Shown here in pieces: positions 1 through 11,550 of a stretch of 64,000 nt of DNA. Position numbers and translations under genes: made by a program. Source of the stretch: Gelatoporia subvermispora B (lineage: Eukaryota; Basidiomycota; Agaricomycetes; Polyporales; Gelatoporiaceae); the NCBI GenBank assembly GCA_000320605.2, contig KB445792.1:2566717-2630716 (forward strand), in the 5' to 3' direction. Below the pieces are notes generated by a model that was not told the origin of the DNA, made no database searches, and saw nothing but the letters and a program-made list of their open reading frames with translations. Each line of letters opens with the position of its first letter. Position 1 is the stretch's first letter.

Positions 1-1383
1 AACGATTGACTTCGGAGTAGTATTGGTCAGGTCGCATCGAACGCGACATAACAAAATCGGCTCACTTGAAGGAGAAGACGTGCTCGTACTTGTTCACAAA
101 ACTAACTGCAGGAATTTCTTCTTGAACGACGTCGAAGGAGAGCGACGCTAGAGAATTGGTGAGTGACATTAGTTCATGACATTTGTTACCCCGCTTACGG
201 TCTGATACCCAGAAGCCTTTGAGCTTGAGATCCAACGCCGAAGAGTTCGCGAAGATATGGCTCGCGATGTCTGAGCACGAGGGATGAGTGTCGTATGTCA
301 TTCGTACATGCAATGCGACTCACAAGGAACATAGGTGCCAGCATACTGTAAGGTGGTTGGCGACTAACCATTATTTCGGAATAGAGGTACTCACACTTTC
401 ACCCGTCAGGTAGAAGTTTTTCCCCTTCAGCTCTGAGAACACCTCAAGGAACTGTTGGAAGAAGCCGATGAGTTGCTCTGCCAATTCATCCTCGTTCTGG
501 ACGACCCCCGCAGGTCAGCCCCACGTCACAGCTGGCGTTATCTGTACAAACCGTGATATTCGGCGTTCCTTGGGAGAAACCAGTGCCGACGGGCTGCTCA
601 ACGAAGAGCATGCTCGAAATATTCGTCCAACTCCATTGGTTCACCGTTGCATTGGCTTGTCCGTATGACCAGCTGAACGGCTATGGGCGGATATACGATC
701 GCGATCAGCCACGTGGAACACCGCCAGCAACAGTCGCTTACCCCGTTCTCCTGCAGTAAACCTTCGAGGGACGAGCAACCCGGGCCCCCGTTCGTCCTTG
801 GCGTGGGGTCACTTCACGTACAATGGGAAACTTGAGCGCATGCTTACCAGAAGATCAGGTCGTCCAGACTTCCTTCCGGACCAGGGGGGAAGAACCAGAA
901 GAATAGCTATGTTCGCGAGCCATATGGTGCGGAAGAACATTACAGTGTGCAGGTGACGCGCATTGCCGTCAGTATATTCGATGAACAGGTGGCGCAGAGA
1001 TAACAGAAATAGCACACCTTACGCGTCTCGTTGGGGGCGCTGCTAATAGGCAGCAGGCCCGACCAGCTGGGGCCGACATCAAAGTTGATGAGAGGTATGG
1101 AATTGCCATCAACATAAAACTCTGTCGCGTTGTAGTTGTTAACAATATTATTCAGTAGTCTGGGTCTCGAGGGTAACATACCAGATGCGCGTGGGTTGGT
1201 GAACGTTATGTTCTTGACGCCAGCGCCTGACGAGCCGCCCGAGGCGCGGGGTGCGATCTCAAGCCTCTTCGCAGCAGCGAACTGACGCTCGCGTAGGTGC
1301 TGCTTCGTCATGAGGCGTGCGGCGCTTGACAGCGGCTCGAGGGCCAGCAGCGCGAGCAGCACGATTGAGAGGCGGGCAAACAT
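1..1383 (-). CDS. Serine carboxypeptidase (peptidase S10), 3' end off window
   Basis: Secreted or vacuolar exopeptidase that removes C-terminal residues. The ATG at 1383 opens a typical signal peptide (MFARLSIVLLALLALEPLSSA). Conserved S10 blocks follow in order on separate exons: the N-terminal FYVDGNSIPLINFDVGPSWSG region (1383-1018), FFPPGPEGSLDDLIFW (906-848), the oxyanion block NGGPGCSSLEG (796-742), then LFVEQPVGTGFSQGTPNIT, an amphipathic helix NEDELAEQLIGFFQQF, and the nucleophile motif GES|YAG, whose Ser codon closes an exon ending at 396. A 22-nt exon (345-324) carries YAGTYVP, followed by YIASHIFANSS from 271. The last visible exon reads EEIPAVSFVNKYEHVFSF. The catalytic Asp and His lie beyond the left edge. 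Each junction restores the frame with GT...AG signals, so the family call is secure. Exact substrate preference cannot be told. Confidence 0.93.
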
Positions 1384-1975
1384 CCTTGCGGGTGGGGGCT
1401 GCAAGTGTGCAGGTGCACGGGTTCAGCCCATTGTCGTGTGCACCCTTTTATCGCGCAACTCCAGTGTTCGCGAAGTCAACCGAGATGTATCAGAAGCCTG
1501 CTGCATCTGCGGCCGGAAATGCCATTCGCCTCGGGATCCCGTTTGGTAGTGACAGTGCCATATGGCGAATACTGGAGAGTCATACAGAAGATGTTCTGCG
1601 CCACACGCCGCTGTAACATGCGGGACTTATTTTGACAATTTTGGAGCACCAGCGCTGCCGGCCCTGATATCGACGGACTCACAAGACGAGTACTGAGTCA
1701 TGAGTCACCGTTGCCGATGAATTTCTTTCGCGGATGCAGCGAACAAACTTCTATGCGAGCACGCGTTTGCGTGGAGATCTCGTGATTGGATAAGACAACT
1801 ACAACGTCATCGGCATAGCAGGTATGTGAGATAATAACGATAAAGTAGATATAATGCATGCATGCTGTCAGTGCCATCCTAGCCGTGTAAGTATAGTATG
1901 TAGCAGGGTTGAACCAGGTCAGACATCCGGGAATAGCAAGTCATCGTGAGTCTGCCCAAGACCCATCTACATCTA
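1384..1975. other. Intergenic: upstream of carboxypeptidase, downstream of SNO
   Basis: This stretch lies 5' of the leftward carboxypeptidase and 3' of the leftward glutaminase. It should contain the carboxypeptidase promoter and the SNO terminator. Short open frames exist on both strands but none shows family motifs or convincing splice structure. I see no RNA gene or repeat here. Confidence 0.5.
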
Positions 1976-2948
1976 TCAGATGCTTGATGCGAGAGTAGGA
2001 AGAACGCATTCCTTCACGAAGTATTCATGGAAGCGGTCGTCCTTCGTGAGCTCCGGATGGAATGTGGTCAGGAGGTGAAGGCCCTGACGAAGAGCGACGA
2101 TAGTTCGCGGGTCTCTGGGATCTGTGTCATCCTCATCCATCGGGACGAGGGTCTGGTTGCTGGGAAGTAGACCCGCAGAGATACGAGAAATAACCTGGAT
2201 GGGGGGATCATCCGCAGTAAGGCAAAGTGAAAGTACGACCTGCCAGGATCTCAGTCAAGTGTCATGACCCGGCACAGTGTGGTCTACATACCGGAGCGCG
2301 GATGAATACACCCTGGAAGGGCCTGTTCGAATCACGGAGACCTTCGACCTCCAAGGGTGCCTCAAATGACTCAACTTGCGATCCCCAGCCATTCCTGGCC
2401 ACATTGATAGAGATTCCGTTGAGAAGTTCCTGCCCTCCCTTTTTAGCACCTTCGATTGCCTGCGCAAGCAGAATCGCTCCGGCACATGTACCCCACACAG
2501 GTTTCGTCTTTACGAAATCCCGCAGAGGACCCAGGAGACCAGCCAGGCGAGCCAGCAGCGCGATGGTCGTGGACTCTGACGTTGTGTGCGAATTGTCAGG
2601 TCATACGATACTCAAAACAGGCCTCGACGACGTACCTCCGCCAGGAATAATGAGTGCATCACACCGTGCGAGGTCTTCCTGCGTGCGCACGAGGACAATG
2701 ACGATACGCTTTCTAAGGGAAAGCTTCTGAAGCATCACTTGATGCTCCGCGAATGCCCCCTGCAGCGCTGGATGTCGACGAAGTTAATGAGTCTAGACCA
2801 CATTCGCTGGCGACTTGTCGAGATCACACTCACCGAGGATACCGATGGTGACATCCCCTCTCGCAGGCGTCTGCTGCATCGCAGCTGGATTTTGGGCTGG
2901 CTCGAGGCTAGGCAAAGCAGGGTGGCCGTTCGACTCATCCTTGCTCAT
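1976..2948 (-). CDS. SNO1: Pyridoxal 5'-phosphate synthase glutaminase subunit (PdxT/SNO family)
   Basis: Class-I glutaminase subunit that releases ammonia from glutamine and passes it to the PDX1/SNZ synthase for vitamin B6 (PLP) formation in the cytosol. ATG 2948 starts an exon reading [17 protein letters not shown] and then VTIGILG; a second exon gives [10 protein letters not shown] and [11 protein letters not shown]; after an intron [15 protein letters not shown] follows. The nucleophile elbow is [13 protein letters not shown], with Cys in the GTCAG motif. [16 protein letters not shown] and [10 protein letters not shown] are family signatures. The final exon gives [17 protein letters not shown], which contains the catalytic His-x-Glu (FHPEL), and ends ...LASSI stop at 1976. 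Complete catalytic triad Cys-His-Glu is visible. The partner synthase gene is not in the window. It shares a 376-bp divergent promoter with the RRM protein gene. Confidence 0.93.
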
Positions 2949-3324
2949 GATGCCCACATGTTATCGGCCCCAAAATTATTCTGTATACAAATGTATTTGA
3001 CGTAAGACCTTACGTTGTGAATTATCACATGCTCACGTGATGGCATCTATCTTATCGACATCCTAACATTATCTCCTTCCCCGTTACCCTGTTACACATG
3101 ACGACAGCAGCGTACGAGTACTGAGTGTAGAGGGAGTTCGCTGAAATGTTACGAAGCCGCAATTCAACACTGTCTTATGGCGCGACGGCTCGAGACCGCA
3201 CAAGACCTGATGTCTGCATCCTGTATTAGTAAATTAGACAGGCATTGGGAAAAGCCCGTGGGAAAGGATTAGAGAATTTCAGGGCCAGCGGGAGGGTCTA
3301 ACACTTTGCTTTCTTACCATCACC
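2949..3324. promoter_or_regulatory. Divergent promoter between SNO (-) and the RRM protein gene (+)
   Basis: A 376-bp gap separates two head-to-head start codons, so both promoters must lie here or overlap the 5' ends. The + gene start has a good context (CACCATGTCG at 3321). I see no clear TATA box on either strand. Confidence 0.6.
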
Positions 3325-5440
3325 ATGTCGCAGTCTGACCTCGATGCTGACCTCTACGGCGGTGAGTTTACTACCTTACCGACCTGATGCCCCTCTGATC
3401 ATCCTACAGACCTCTATGGCAACGACGAAAATGACTTCAGCGCAGGACTTGTTACTCAGGCTGAATCTAACCTCGCTAGGCAGGAGACGCAGGAGATACA
3501 GAGCCTCAAGGAGTCGTCTCCCGCACCTGTGAAAACGGAAGATTTTACGGAGTCGGTGCCCGTAGCAGCGAAGCCAATTCCGACTGTCAGCTCGGATGTC
3601 GCGGCTCAGCCACCTCCTACGTCGAACGCCCCAGCAAATGCAAACGCGGCCACCTACGCTGTACCCACTCAGCAGATCCCAACATATGAGGAGCGGTCCA
3701 CACCAGACTATAGGGAGCCCGCCCAGCAGCGTCAAGACTACGCAGCCATGGGCGCTCCTATCAACCGACCCGTTCGGCCCTCTGAAATGAAGGAAGAAGG
3801 GTGAGTAGCGCGCGCTTCCGCATAGCTGACCTGCACTGCCAGCGCACCATTTTGGGCCTAACTGAAGGCATGGCTGGATTGGATGTCAAAACGGGTCTTA
3901 GATACGAGACTAGGATGCTTACATAGCATGACCGTCGTGGTAGCCAGCCATGTCGTCTTCCTGTCGCCTACGACTAGCCCTAGCGTAGCTGGGTTTCCTA
4001 GGTCTAGCTAGACTAGCACCGCTTCGCTAGACAGTCGCGCACAGTAGAGTCGTCCGTCGTCTCTCTCTCCTTTGTTTATGACCCTTTTGTTCTAGGCTAG
4101 GATGCTAATGCCAGTGCTTCTCTTTCCATATCCATGTGCTGGTTGCCTTCCCACGCGGTCGCAACGTTCTCTACGTCATTCGTCTTGCTGCAAATGCGCG
4201 GACATATACTGTTGATAGGAAAATGTTTATCGGTGGCCTCAACTGGGATACTACAGATGGTACATACATCACTATCATAGCCCATCTCCTGTGGTTCGTC
4301 GTAGCGCTAAATAGGACGTCATGGCAGAGTCGCTCCGAAAGTACTTCACGCAATTTGGAAAGGTGGAAGCGTGCACCATCATGCGCGACGCTGCGGGCCG
4401 CTCGCGGTGCTTTGCGTTCCTGACGTTCGAAGAACCGGCGTCAGTGAACGCCGTCATGGTGCGCGAGCACTTCCTCGACGGGAAGATTGTAAGTCGTCCT
4501 AGTAGATGTGGCGGCGTTTGTCGGCTTAGCTAGTTCAATGTCTACCTGTAGATCGATCCCAAGCGAGCAATCCCACGGCAGGAGCACCAGCGCGCGACTA
4601 AGCTATTTATTGGCGGTCTCGCGGGAAGCGTCACCTCGGAATCCATGCGCGAGTATTTCTCACAGTTCGGCAAGGTCGTCGACGCTACGGTCATGTTGGA
4701 CCGGGAAACCGGAAGAAGCAAAGGCTTCGGTTTCGTGTCTTTCGAAAATGCAAATGTCGAACCTCTACTCGGATTCGGCAATCTCGAAATCGATGGCAAG
4801 TTGGTAAGTCAGCACCGGCGCTGGATGACTCGCGTGTGCTAGTGCTGACCCCCCGGTGTGCTCTTCTCAGATCGACGTCAAGCTCGCCCAACCCCGATCC
4901 CAGCGCGAAAATTTCGCAGAAGGCGGCGGCCCCGTCAACGGTGGCAACCGCGCGTTTGGTGGTGCTGCCGGCGCTGGAGGCTTCAATGCTCAAGGCGGAC
5001 AGTTTGGCGCCACTCCGACAGGCCCCGCTCAGGGCGGGAATGCATCGTTCGATCCCCAAGCACTTGCATCTCTGTATACACGTATGATGCAGCAGATCGG
5101 CAGCATAAATCCCATGTTCGGCGGGAGCATGAACCCGATGATGAATGGCATGGGCCCTGCTGGCTCTGGTGGGTTTGGCGGCGGGATGGGTCCCGGCATG
5201 CGCATGCCTGGTATGGCAGGCGCTACTGGTGGCATGGGGATGGCCAACATGATGGCAGGAGGCCCGGGCATGGGTACAGGGCGGGGGGGACCTGGCATGG
5301 CAGCCGCGGGAGGCATGCAAGGGGGGATTGGGCCTAATGTTCCCCGGGGACCAAGGGCGGGCGGTGGGCCGCCGACTGGCCCCGGGCCGCAGCGTGCGGG
5401 TCAAAGGGGACAGCACAATTATCACCCGTATGCGCGGTGA
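3325..5440 (+). CDS. HRP1: Two-RRM RNA-binding protein, Hrp1/Nab4 (hnRNP A/B-like) family
   Basis: Shuttling RNA-binding protein; in yeast Hrp1 is cleavage factor IB of the mRNA 3'-end machinery. The ATG at 3325 (CACCATG) gives MSQSDLDADLYG, then an acidic/Pro-rich disordered segment. RRM1 carries RNP2 MFIGGLNWDTTD and a degenerate RNP1 (SRCFAFLTF). RRM2 has LFIGGLAGSVTSESM and a canonical RNP1 KGFGFVSF. The C-terminus (exon from about 4871) is Gly/Met-rich with repeated GMG/GGPGMG and RGG-like elements, ending HNYHPYAR at 5440. Introns interrupt both RRMs; the one before RRM1 (3801-4218) is 418 nt, eight times longer than usual here. RNA14, its complex partner in yeast, is encoded 9 kb away. 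Orthology to Hrp1 rather than to other hnRNP-like proteins (e.g. Msi1, Dazap-like) is inferred from the domain order. Confidence 0.85.
3801..4218 (+). other. Long intron with clustered CTAG tetramers
   Basis: Intron between EMKEEG and KMFIGGLNW of the RRM protein gene, GTGAGT donor at 3801 and TTGATAG acceptor ending 4218. About ten CTAG tetramers occur between 3908 and 4097, six of them within roughly 55 nt at 3973-4015, and the string CTAGGATGCT appears at both ends of the cluster. Function unknown; autoregulatory binding or alternative splicing is possible. Confidence 0.75.
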
Positions 5441-5852
5441 ACATGAGGGGATGTGAGGCGGAGGACGGACCGTTAAGTTAATGTGCAGCGTAGTTTATGT
5501 CGCATCGTCATATTGTTTAGTAGATTATGTACACTATTCAGTGTAAACCAGCTCATCTCTACGCCTCCACCGGCCGTCTGATATGTCCGACGGTACCTTC
5601 CATGCGGCAGTGTGCCTCGGAGTTCTAATGATGCATGTCATGCTCACCGAAGCCCGAATGCTGATGTATTACTGCATGATGGACATCGCGACTGATAGTA
5701 GTATCTTTAGCACAGGAAGAAGTCGTATGTTATTGCGAACACTGAACGTGAACGAACTCCAGAACAGAAAGCATAATGAGAGCTACCGACGATACAGCAC
5801 AAATAAAATACGCATTCTACATTACAGAACGAAGAAGTATAAACGGTGCCCA
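5441..5852. other. Convergent 3' regions of the RRM gene and YTA7
   Basis: A 412-bp gap between the two stop codons of convergent genes. It should contain both polyadenylation regions. It is AT-richer than its surroundings, and I see no coding signal in it. Confidence 0.5.
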
Positions 5853-8800
5853 TTATGGTGAGGGGGGGTCCATATCATCTACAGATACTTCGTCCACGAA
5901 CTGTTTGACAGATTCCAGAAGTTCATTTAAGAGACTGGTCCGATCCCAATCAGAGCGATGCCTCCAGATGCTGGCCAGGCAAATGGCTCGCAATTGCTCC
6001 AGGTGTTCCACGTTGAGGAAATCGGTGTAGTCGCGGAGCGCTTGTTTGAGGGTAGACAATTGCGCCTCGCTCACGTGGAAGTCAGGAAGAGGCGTTGGCG
6101 TGCGGTCGACCTCCATCGATACATCTGGCTGCTGCGGTCGCTCAGGGAGACTATCCATGAGTACATTGGGCGAGTCTGACGGAGCCGCAGGGACTACAGT
6201 AATAGGAGTCACAACCATGGGAGTCTGAGGCGCCGAATCCGACGGCAGTTGGTGATGTTGTGAGATCTCGATGTGGTCAGTGTTCATAGCAAGGCGCTCG
6301 GGGTCGTTGGTGAAGACAGGAGCCGGCAGCGGCGCCTCGGGTACTGGCAACGGATTGAGAAGAGAAGGGTCAAAGCCGCCCCTTCTCGAAAGTTCTGCCT
6401 GGCCTGGAGAGGGAGAGATGGAAGTCCGCGACCGATCGACCTCGTCCGCGAAGCGCACTGCAGGTAGCCGAGGTGGTGAGAGATGCTGGCCGAGAAGATC
6501 GATAGGATCTCGGTCATCGCCATTCGGAGGCGACACTTTGGACCGTTTCTGCGAACGCTCCCCGCCTTCGTCCTCTGACGGTGTGTTGGCCGCTTCGTTG
6601 GACCGCCCGCGCTTCAACTTGCGCTCCAGCTGGTCGATTTGGGTCTCGGCAACATCTGGCTGTTGCCCGTTGTGGCGCGCACTACGGCGCGTGCCAGGAG
6701 CGTAGACGCCGTCTTGGGCTTGGGCTGCTGCTGCTTTCTCCTTCTCCTTGTGTTTTCTATGTTCTTCTCTCCTCTTGCGTTCCCGTTCCGCCGTCCGCTG
6801 ACATTCCATTCTGAACTGCGGGTCGAAATCCTGTATGCTGACTTCCGCTGCTGTCAACATGGCCTGGGCCCTATATAGGCGCTCAGAATCCTCATACGCC
6901 CGAACATTTGCATTATGCACAATCTTTCGTATGTCGTCGAGGAAGTCTTCTGGTGTAAGATACTTGCCTCTGTATAAATCAACGTGCATTCGTTCGAGAT
7001 CCATGTCGAACATTTGCGGGGGCGGTGGTGGTGCCTGGAGCTGAACGACGTCTTGCAAGACAGCGTTGATCCCATTGACTGGCGTTTGGTTGACAACCTC
7101 TGTGGATTCCACCAGTTCAATCGCACCGTCTGCGTGGGTACGCATTTCCACGCTTGAAGTGACGACTTCCACTGGTGGCGGCGGCGGCGGCGGAGGAGGA
7201 GGTTCAAGATCACCGTACTCCTCCTATAGTGTATGTCGTCAATCTATATGCGACACTCAGCGGCAGTATGATCTGCGTACCGTCGCTCTCTTAGTGAATC
7301 GCTTGAACTTGCGCTTTAATTCTGTCAGGATTGGACCAAGCCGGTACTTGAGCAAGGTGATTACGCGTTGGTCGCTCTCTTCTTGCATTGCCAGTTCCGC
7401 TGGGGTAGGCTCCCGGGGTGCAGGCGGAGGCGCAATGGGTAGTTCTTCTAGCACCCGTTTCTTCCGCTTGACGCCGTCAGGGAATTGATTCGGAGGCCGC
7501 TGGATATTCCTGATCAAGCCCTCGAAAAATTCCTCCCTTTTCTCAGCGTTTGGTTTGGACAGCTCGATGCGATTCTCGCGTGTCGCACCAAACCATGCTC
7601 GGACATCTCGAGGCAAATCAGTGAACTTGCCGTCCACGACAGCGAGCAGGAGAATGGGATCCGTGGGGGAGAGGGAGTCGAGCATTGCGCGGACGGTCGT
7701 CCTGGATGTCTCCGACATTGCTGCGCACCAGCCGACCAAAGAAGGAATGTATATGATCGACGGTTGATGCCGCTTAGCTTCTACGAAGAGCTGCACGATA
7801 GCCGCCTCTGGTGTCTATCAGAAAATTTTAGAAATCCAATTCCAGACCAGATAACACTTGAAGTAGAAACAAACCCACCCTGGTAGAGTCGCTCATCAGG
7901 TTGCCCAGGTCAAGGCTCTGTACGTGATAGCCCTCCAAGTGGTGGAAAACTGCAGCAGCAACATACGCCTGACCCATACCAACTGGGCCGTGCAGAACAA
8001 CGCGAGGTCGGTGGATACGTAACGTCTCCATAGCTATTCCACTGGTGAGCCCGACGCTAAGTAATTTTTTCAGGGCGCTGAGCAACTGACCTTGCATCAT
8101 CATCTCGCGTTCGAGCGCGCCTTCCGAACCGCCCTCATCTTCCCACTCGGCCTCTTCGAGAGCAGAGCGCTTCTTGTTGACAGGTAGAACCTTGCCAACG
8201 ATCTCCTTCGCTCGCTCTAGCGAATCTTGTAGCAGCGGGACCAACTGAGGTGGTAATGGTGTCGCAGCCGAAGAGACAGATCGTGCTGAAGATGGGACCA
8301 GCTCTAAAAGCGCGCAGATTTAGCACCAGACTACACAAGAACGTCCCTCAGCGCGTGCATACGTCATGCACCTTTCAAACGGGGCACGCGTGGCACACGC
8401 CGCGGAAGGCAGTGGACGCACTTTGAATTGAGATCATGAAATCGCGCAGTTGAATTTCTATAGATTCCGGCTGGAGAAGCAGACGATCGTTCGACTTGTA
8501 AATTTGGGGATATCTTCTTTGCACAGCGTTCAACGCGGCCTCCGTGCAGAGCGCCTACAAGTGTACAGACATTTTCAAATTGAGTAATGGACCCAGGATG
8601 ATATTGCCATGAAAGGCAGGCTCGGGAGGCGCGACATACCCTCAAATCGGCACCTCCGTACCCCTTCGTTAGCTTCGCCAGGCCGTTCACATTTTCTTCG
8701 CCCTTCTCGCTTTCCCAGCCAGCCCACTTTCTCGTCATGATGCGTAGGATACGTTCTCTCGCTTCGAGACCGGGCAGAGGGAAATAGAATTCTCGATCAA

Positions 8801-10816
8801 ATCTACCAGGCCTCCGCAAAGCGGGGTCAATTGCATCAGGTCGATTTGTGGCACCGATGACAATCACTTGTCCTCGACCGTCCATGCCATCCATGAGCGC
8901 GAGCAATGTCGAGACGATGGATGCATGGATTTGGTCTTGCTTTGACGAACGGACAGGAGCAAGACCGTCAATCTCGTCGAAGAAAATGATACTGGGTTGT
9001 GAATTTCGGGCTTCCTCGAAAAGAAGCCTGAGCTGACGCTCGGCTTCACCGACCCACTTCGAGAGGCAGTCGGCACCTTTTCGCATGAAGAAGGCTGTCA
9101 AACGATATGAGCTTTTAGATCCATCGTAAGATACAACAAATACTGACAAATTCCCTTGCCGTTTGAACGGCAGCTCGCCGCCAAAGCACGGGCCAAGAGG
9201 GTTTTACCCGTACCAGGAGGACCATGAAAGAGGACACCTCGAGGAGGGGTGACGTTGAAACGTTGAAACACCTCAGGATATAGAAGAGGAAGGAGTGTCA
9301 TCTCCTTCAACGAATTGATATCTAGTGGTCTATGAGCTTCTTCGAAGAAGAAACAGGAAACATCGACTGACGATCTTCGAGACCACCAACTTCGTCGAAG
9401 GTGACATTCTGATTGACACCGAGAGGATCCGCGTCCGCTAACGCTAAACAAGAGAGATAGCATTGAGTAGTGGTTGGGAATGCATAGGGCGTGCATGCTC
9501 ACCAGCATCCCCGATTTTGCCAAGATTTGACGGTGTGCCTGCAGCAGCTGCCAGGTCACTTGGATACATGCCGCCACCTGCACCGCCGGCAAACATCCCT
9601 CCCCCCGTCACAGCGCCGCCGCCAAAGGACTTGCGCGGAGTTCTGCCGTAGTCAGAGTCCTGGACCAAGGTCAGCTAGAAATTCCGAATGACAGGAACAG
9701 CACAGTACGCACGGAATCATTTCCGCCACCGCCGCCAAACCACCTGTCGTAATCCGCACCAGTCGCGCTCCATCCCGGTGCCTTCCTTCTGTTATTTCCA
9801 ATTGCCCCACCGCTTCGTCCTGATCGATTGCGCGAGCGATTTTGTGGTGGCGGAGGGGGCATCTCTTCCAGGGGTGGAGGGATGGCATAGTTGACCTTTG
9901 GTCGAGCTCTGAGAGCGTACGGCTTGCCATCCTGACCTTGACCTTCTTCCACCTCCCCATCAGCGTCCATGTCTACTTCACCTTCCGCATCAGCATCCTC
10001 CGGTTCAGGGGACGTGTGAGGAGCATCCTCGAAGTCCTCCGCGTCACCTGATCCAGAGGACGGCTCGTCGACATAGCCTTCCTCATCGTGTGGCTCGCTT
10101 TGCTGCTTCCGTCGATTGATCATGCGACGCGTTTCACGCGACGATGAAGCTTGCGGCTGTTGGCGTGAATTCGGCCGCCGACTGAGACGACCACTGCGGG
10201 TTCTGTTGTTGCGCGACGACCCTGCCGCGTTGGTCCGGCTACGATTCCGGGTCAGATATCGACCGTTTCGCGGCTCGTCATCGTCATCGTCGTCTTCATG
10301 TTCATCGTCGTCGGGCACGACGAATCCTTTGAGAACAGGTTTCCGGCGCGCGTTCGATCGTGTGGCATAACGTCTGACTCCGTCTTCTTCGTCATCCTCG
10401 ACATGCCCGTTGAGCACCACTTCATCTGCATCCTGCTGCTCGTCATCGTCTAGCATCCCGTCCTCGCTTGCGGATTCCTTATATGATTTGAGGGCCACTG
10501 GGCGACCTCTCGAGGTCAGCGTAAACTGAACTGGTGGCTCTTCAAGTTCTTTGTCTTCAGAATGGACATCTCCTTCATGATCTCCGGATGCATTACTCTC
10601 GTGATACTCTGAGCCAGACGCCATCGAATCTGCCCTATGGCGAGTCGAGCTACGCCTGGTGGGAGCCATCGCGGGAAGTCTGATCTTCAATGACAGTGGG
10701 GTTGACTGATCCAGAACCGGCTGTGGGGGTAAAATATCGTCTGCAGCTATCTGTGGGTCCTGTGGTTGGCGTTGCGGGGAATAATAGTACCCTTCGTTGT
10801 AGCCGCCCGGTTGCAT
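5853..10816 (-). CDS. YTA7: AAA-ATPase with bromodomain-like region, Yta7/ATAD2 (Abo1) family
   Basis: Nuclear histone chaperone ATPase that handles H3-H4 and nucleosome density. ATG 10816 gives [18 protein letters not shown]; the family block [10 protein letters not shown] follows, then about 300 residues of acidic, low-complexity sequence. The core starts at [22 protein letters not shown]1 has Walker A GPPGTGKT, the substrate loop [14 protein letters not shown], Walker [11 protein letters not shown], sensor [20 protein letters not shown] and GGADLR. A linker gives [20 protein letters not shown] and [22 protein letters not shown]2 is degenerate: its P-loop reads GPVGMGQA and its Walker B region IIYIPS, lacking Lys and Asp/Glu. 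The C-terminal exon (7190-5853) holds the bromodomain-like [19 protein letters not shown], a basic charged helix and a disordered tail ending VDDMDPPSP. About eight introns, most near 50 nt. The start could lie upstream in another exon. Confidence 0.9.
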
Positions 10817-11007
10817 AGAAGTCGCCCGAGTTGCTGAAGTTGTACAGACACAACTCCGGCGGATGCGTGGCTAGCAGTATACAAACGTCCCGAAGAAGAG
10901 GAGACCGATGAGCAGAACGTGAGACGCGACAGCGCCGACGAGTACGCCTCGTTCGTAGTCGCAGCTGACGACGAGCGCAAGCCAGAAGTTTGTTTGCCCA
11001 TGTTTGT

Positions 11008-11429
11008 TCATTGTGGCTGTGCTTTATCGGACACATGCACCCTCCTCCTCCTCCTGCCTATCCTCGCACCTTCGTCTCTGTAACGAAGATATACCTCGAC
11101 TGCCAGTCCCCAGTCGAATCCTACCGTTGATTAGTGGAATGTTGAGCATTTGCGGAAGTTTGGGTTGTCAAGTCTTCGTTGTCCGCAAGCCGGACACGGG
11201 TAGTATAGACACCAATCCCGCCATGCCAGAGTTCCAGCAAGTCCTCGGGATCGTCAACATGAGTGTTTGAGAGCAAGAAACGGGGGTTGTCGTCGTCGAT
11301 GTTGCGACCGCCTACTGCAACGTTTCCGTACAGACTCCTACAGCGACGCACGAACTATTGCCAAATCCAGAGGTATCGGAGTTCCAAATACCTGAATACC
11401 TGCATACGGCACTCAACGATCTGGATCAT
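11008..11429 (-). CDS. Possible small hypothetical protein (about 93 aa)
   Basis: Between GH85 and YTA7 on their strand. A continuous frame reads GGRNIDDDNPRFLLSNTH, DDPEDLLELWHGGIGVYTT and then RLADNEDLTTQTSANAQH. A plausible first exon MIQIVEC starts at 11429 with donor GTATGC, and a last exon gives DEGARIGRRRRRVHVSDK before a stop at 11008. Frames match across both predicted introns (acceptors GTTGCAG and GTTACAG). I recognise no family. It could instead be the 5' or 3' untranslated part of a neighbour. Confidence 0.3.
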
Positions 11430-11550
11430 TGATGAAATCTCCGCCAGTGACTGTGAACAATACGTTTACTCTCGATTCGAACTCCGCTCCTGCGGTAGTA
11501 AGTACTCCACCCGAAGTGCCTCTGTTCGCAAACGAGACCAACGCAAGCAT

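Noticed and set aside
4691..5425. A 244-codon leftward frame opposite the RRM protein.
   Set aside because: It lies opposite the RNP motifs and Gly/Met-rich tail of a clear RRM protein. It has no domain of its own and arises from GC-rich codon bias.
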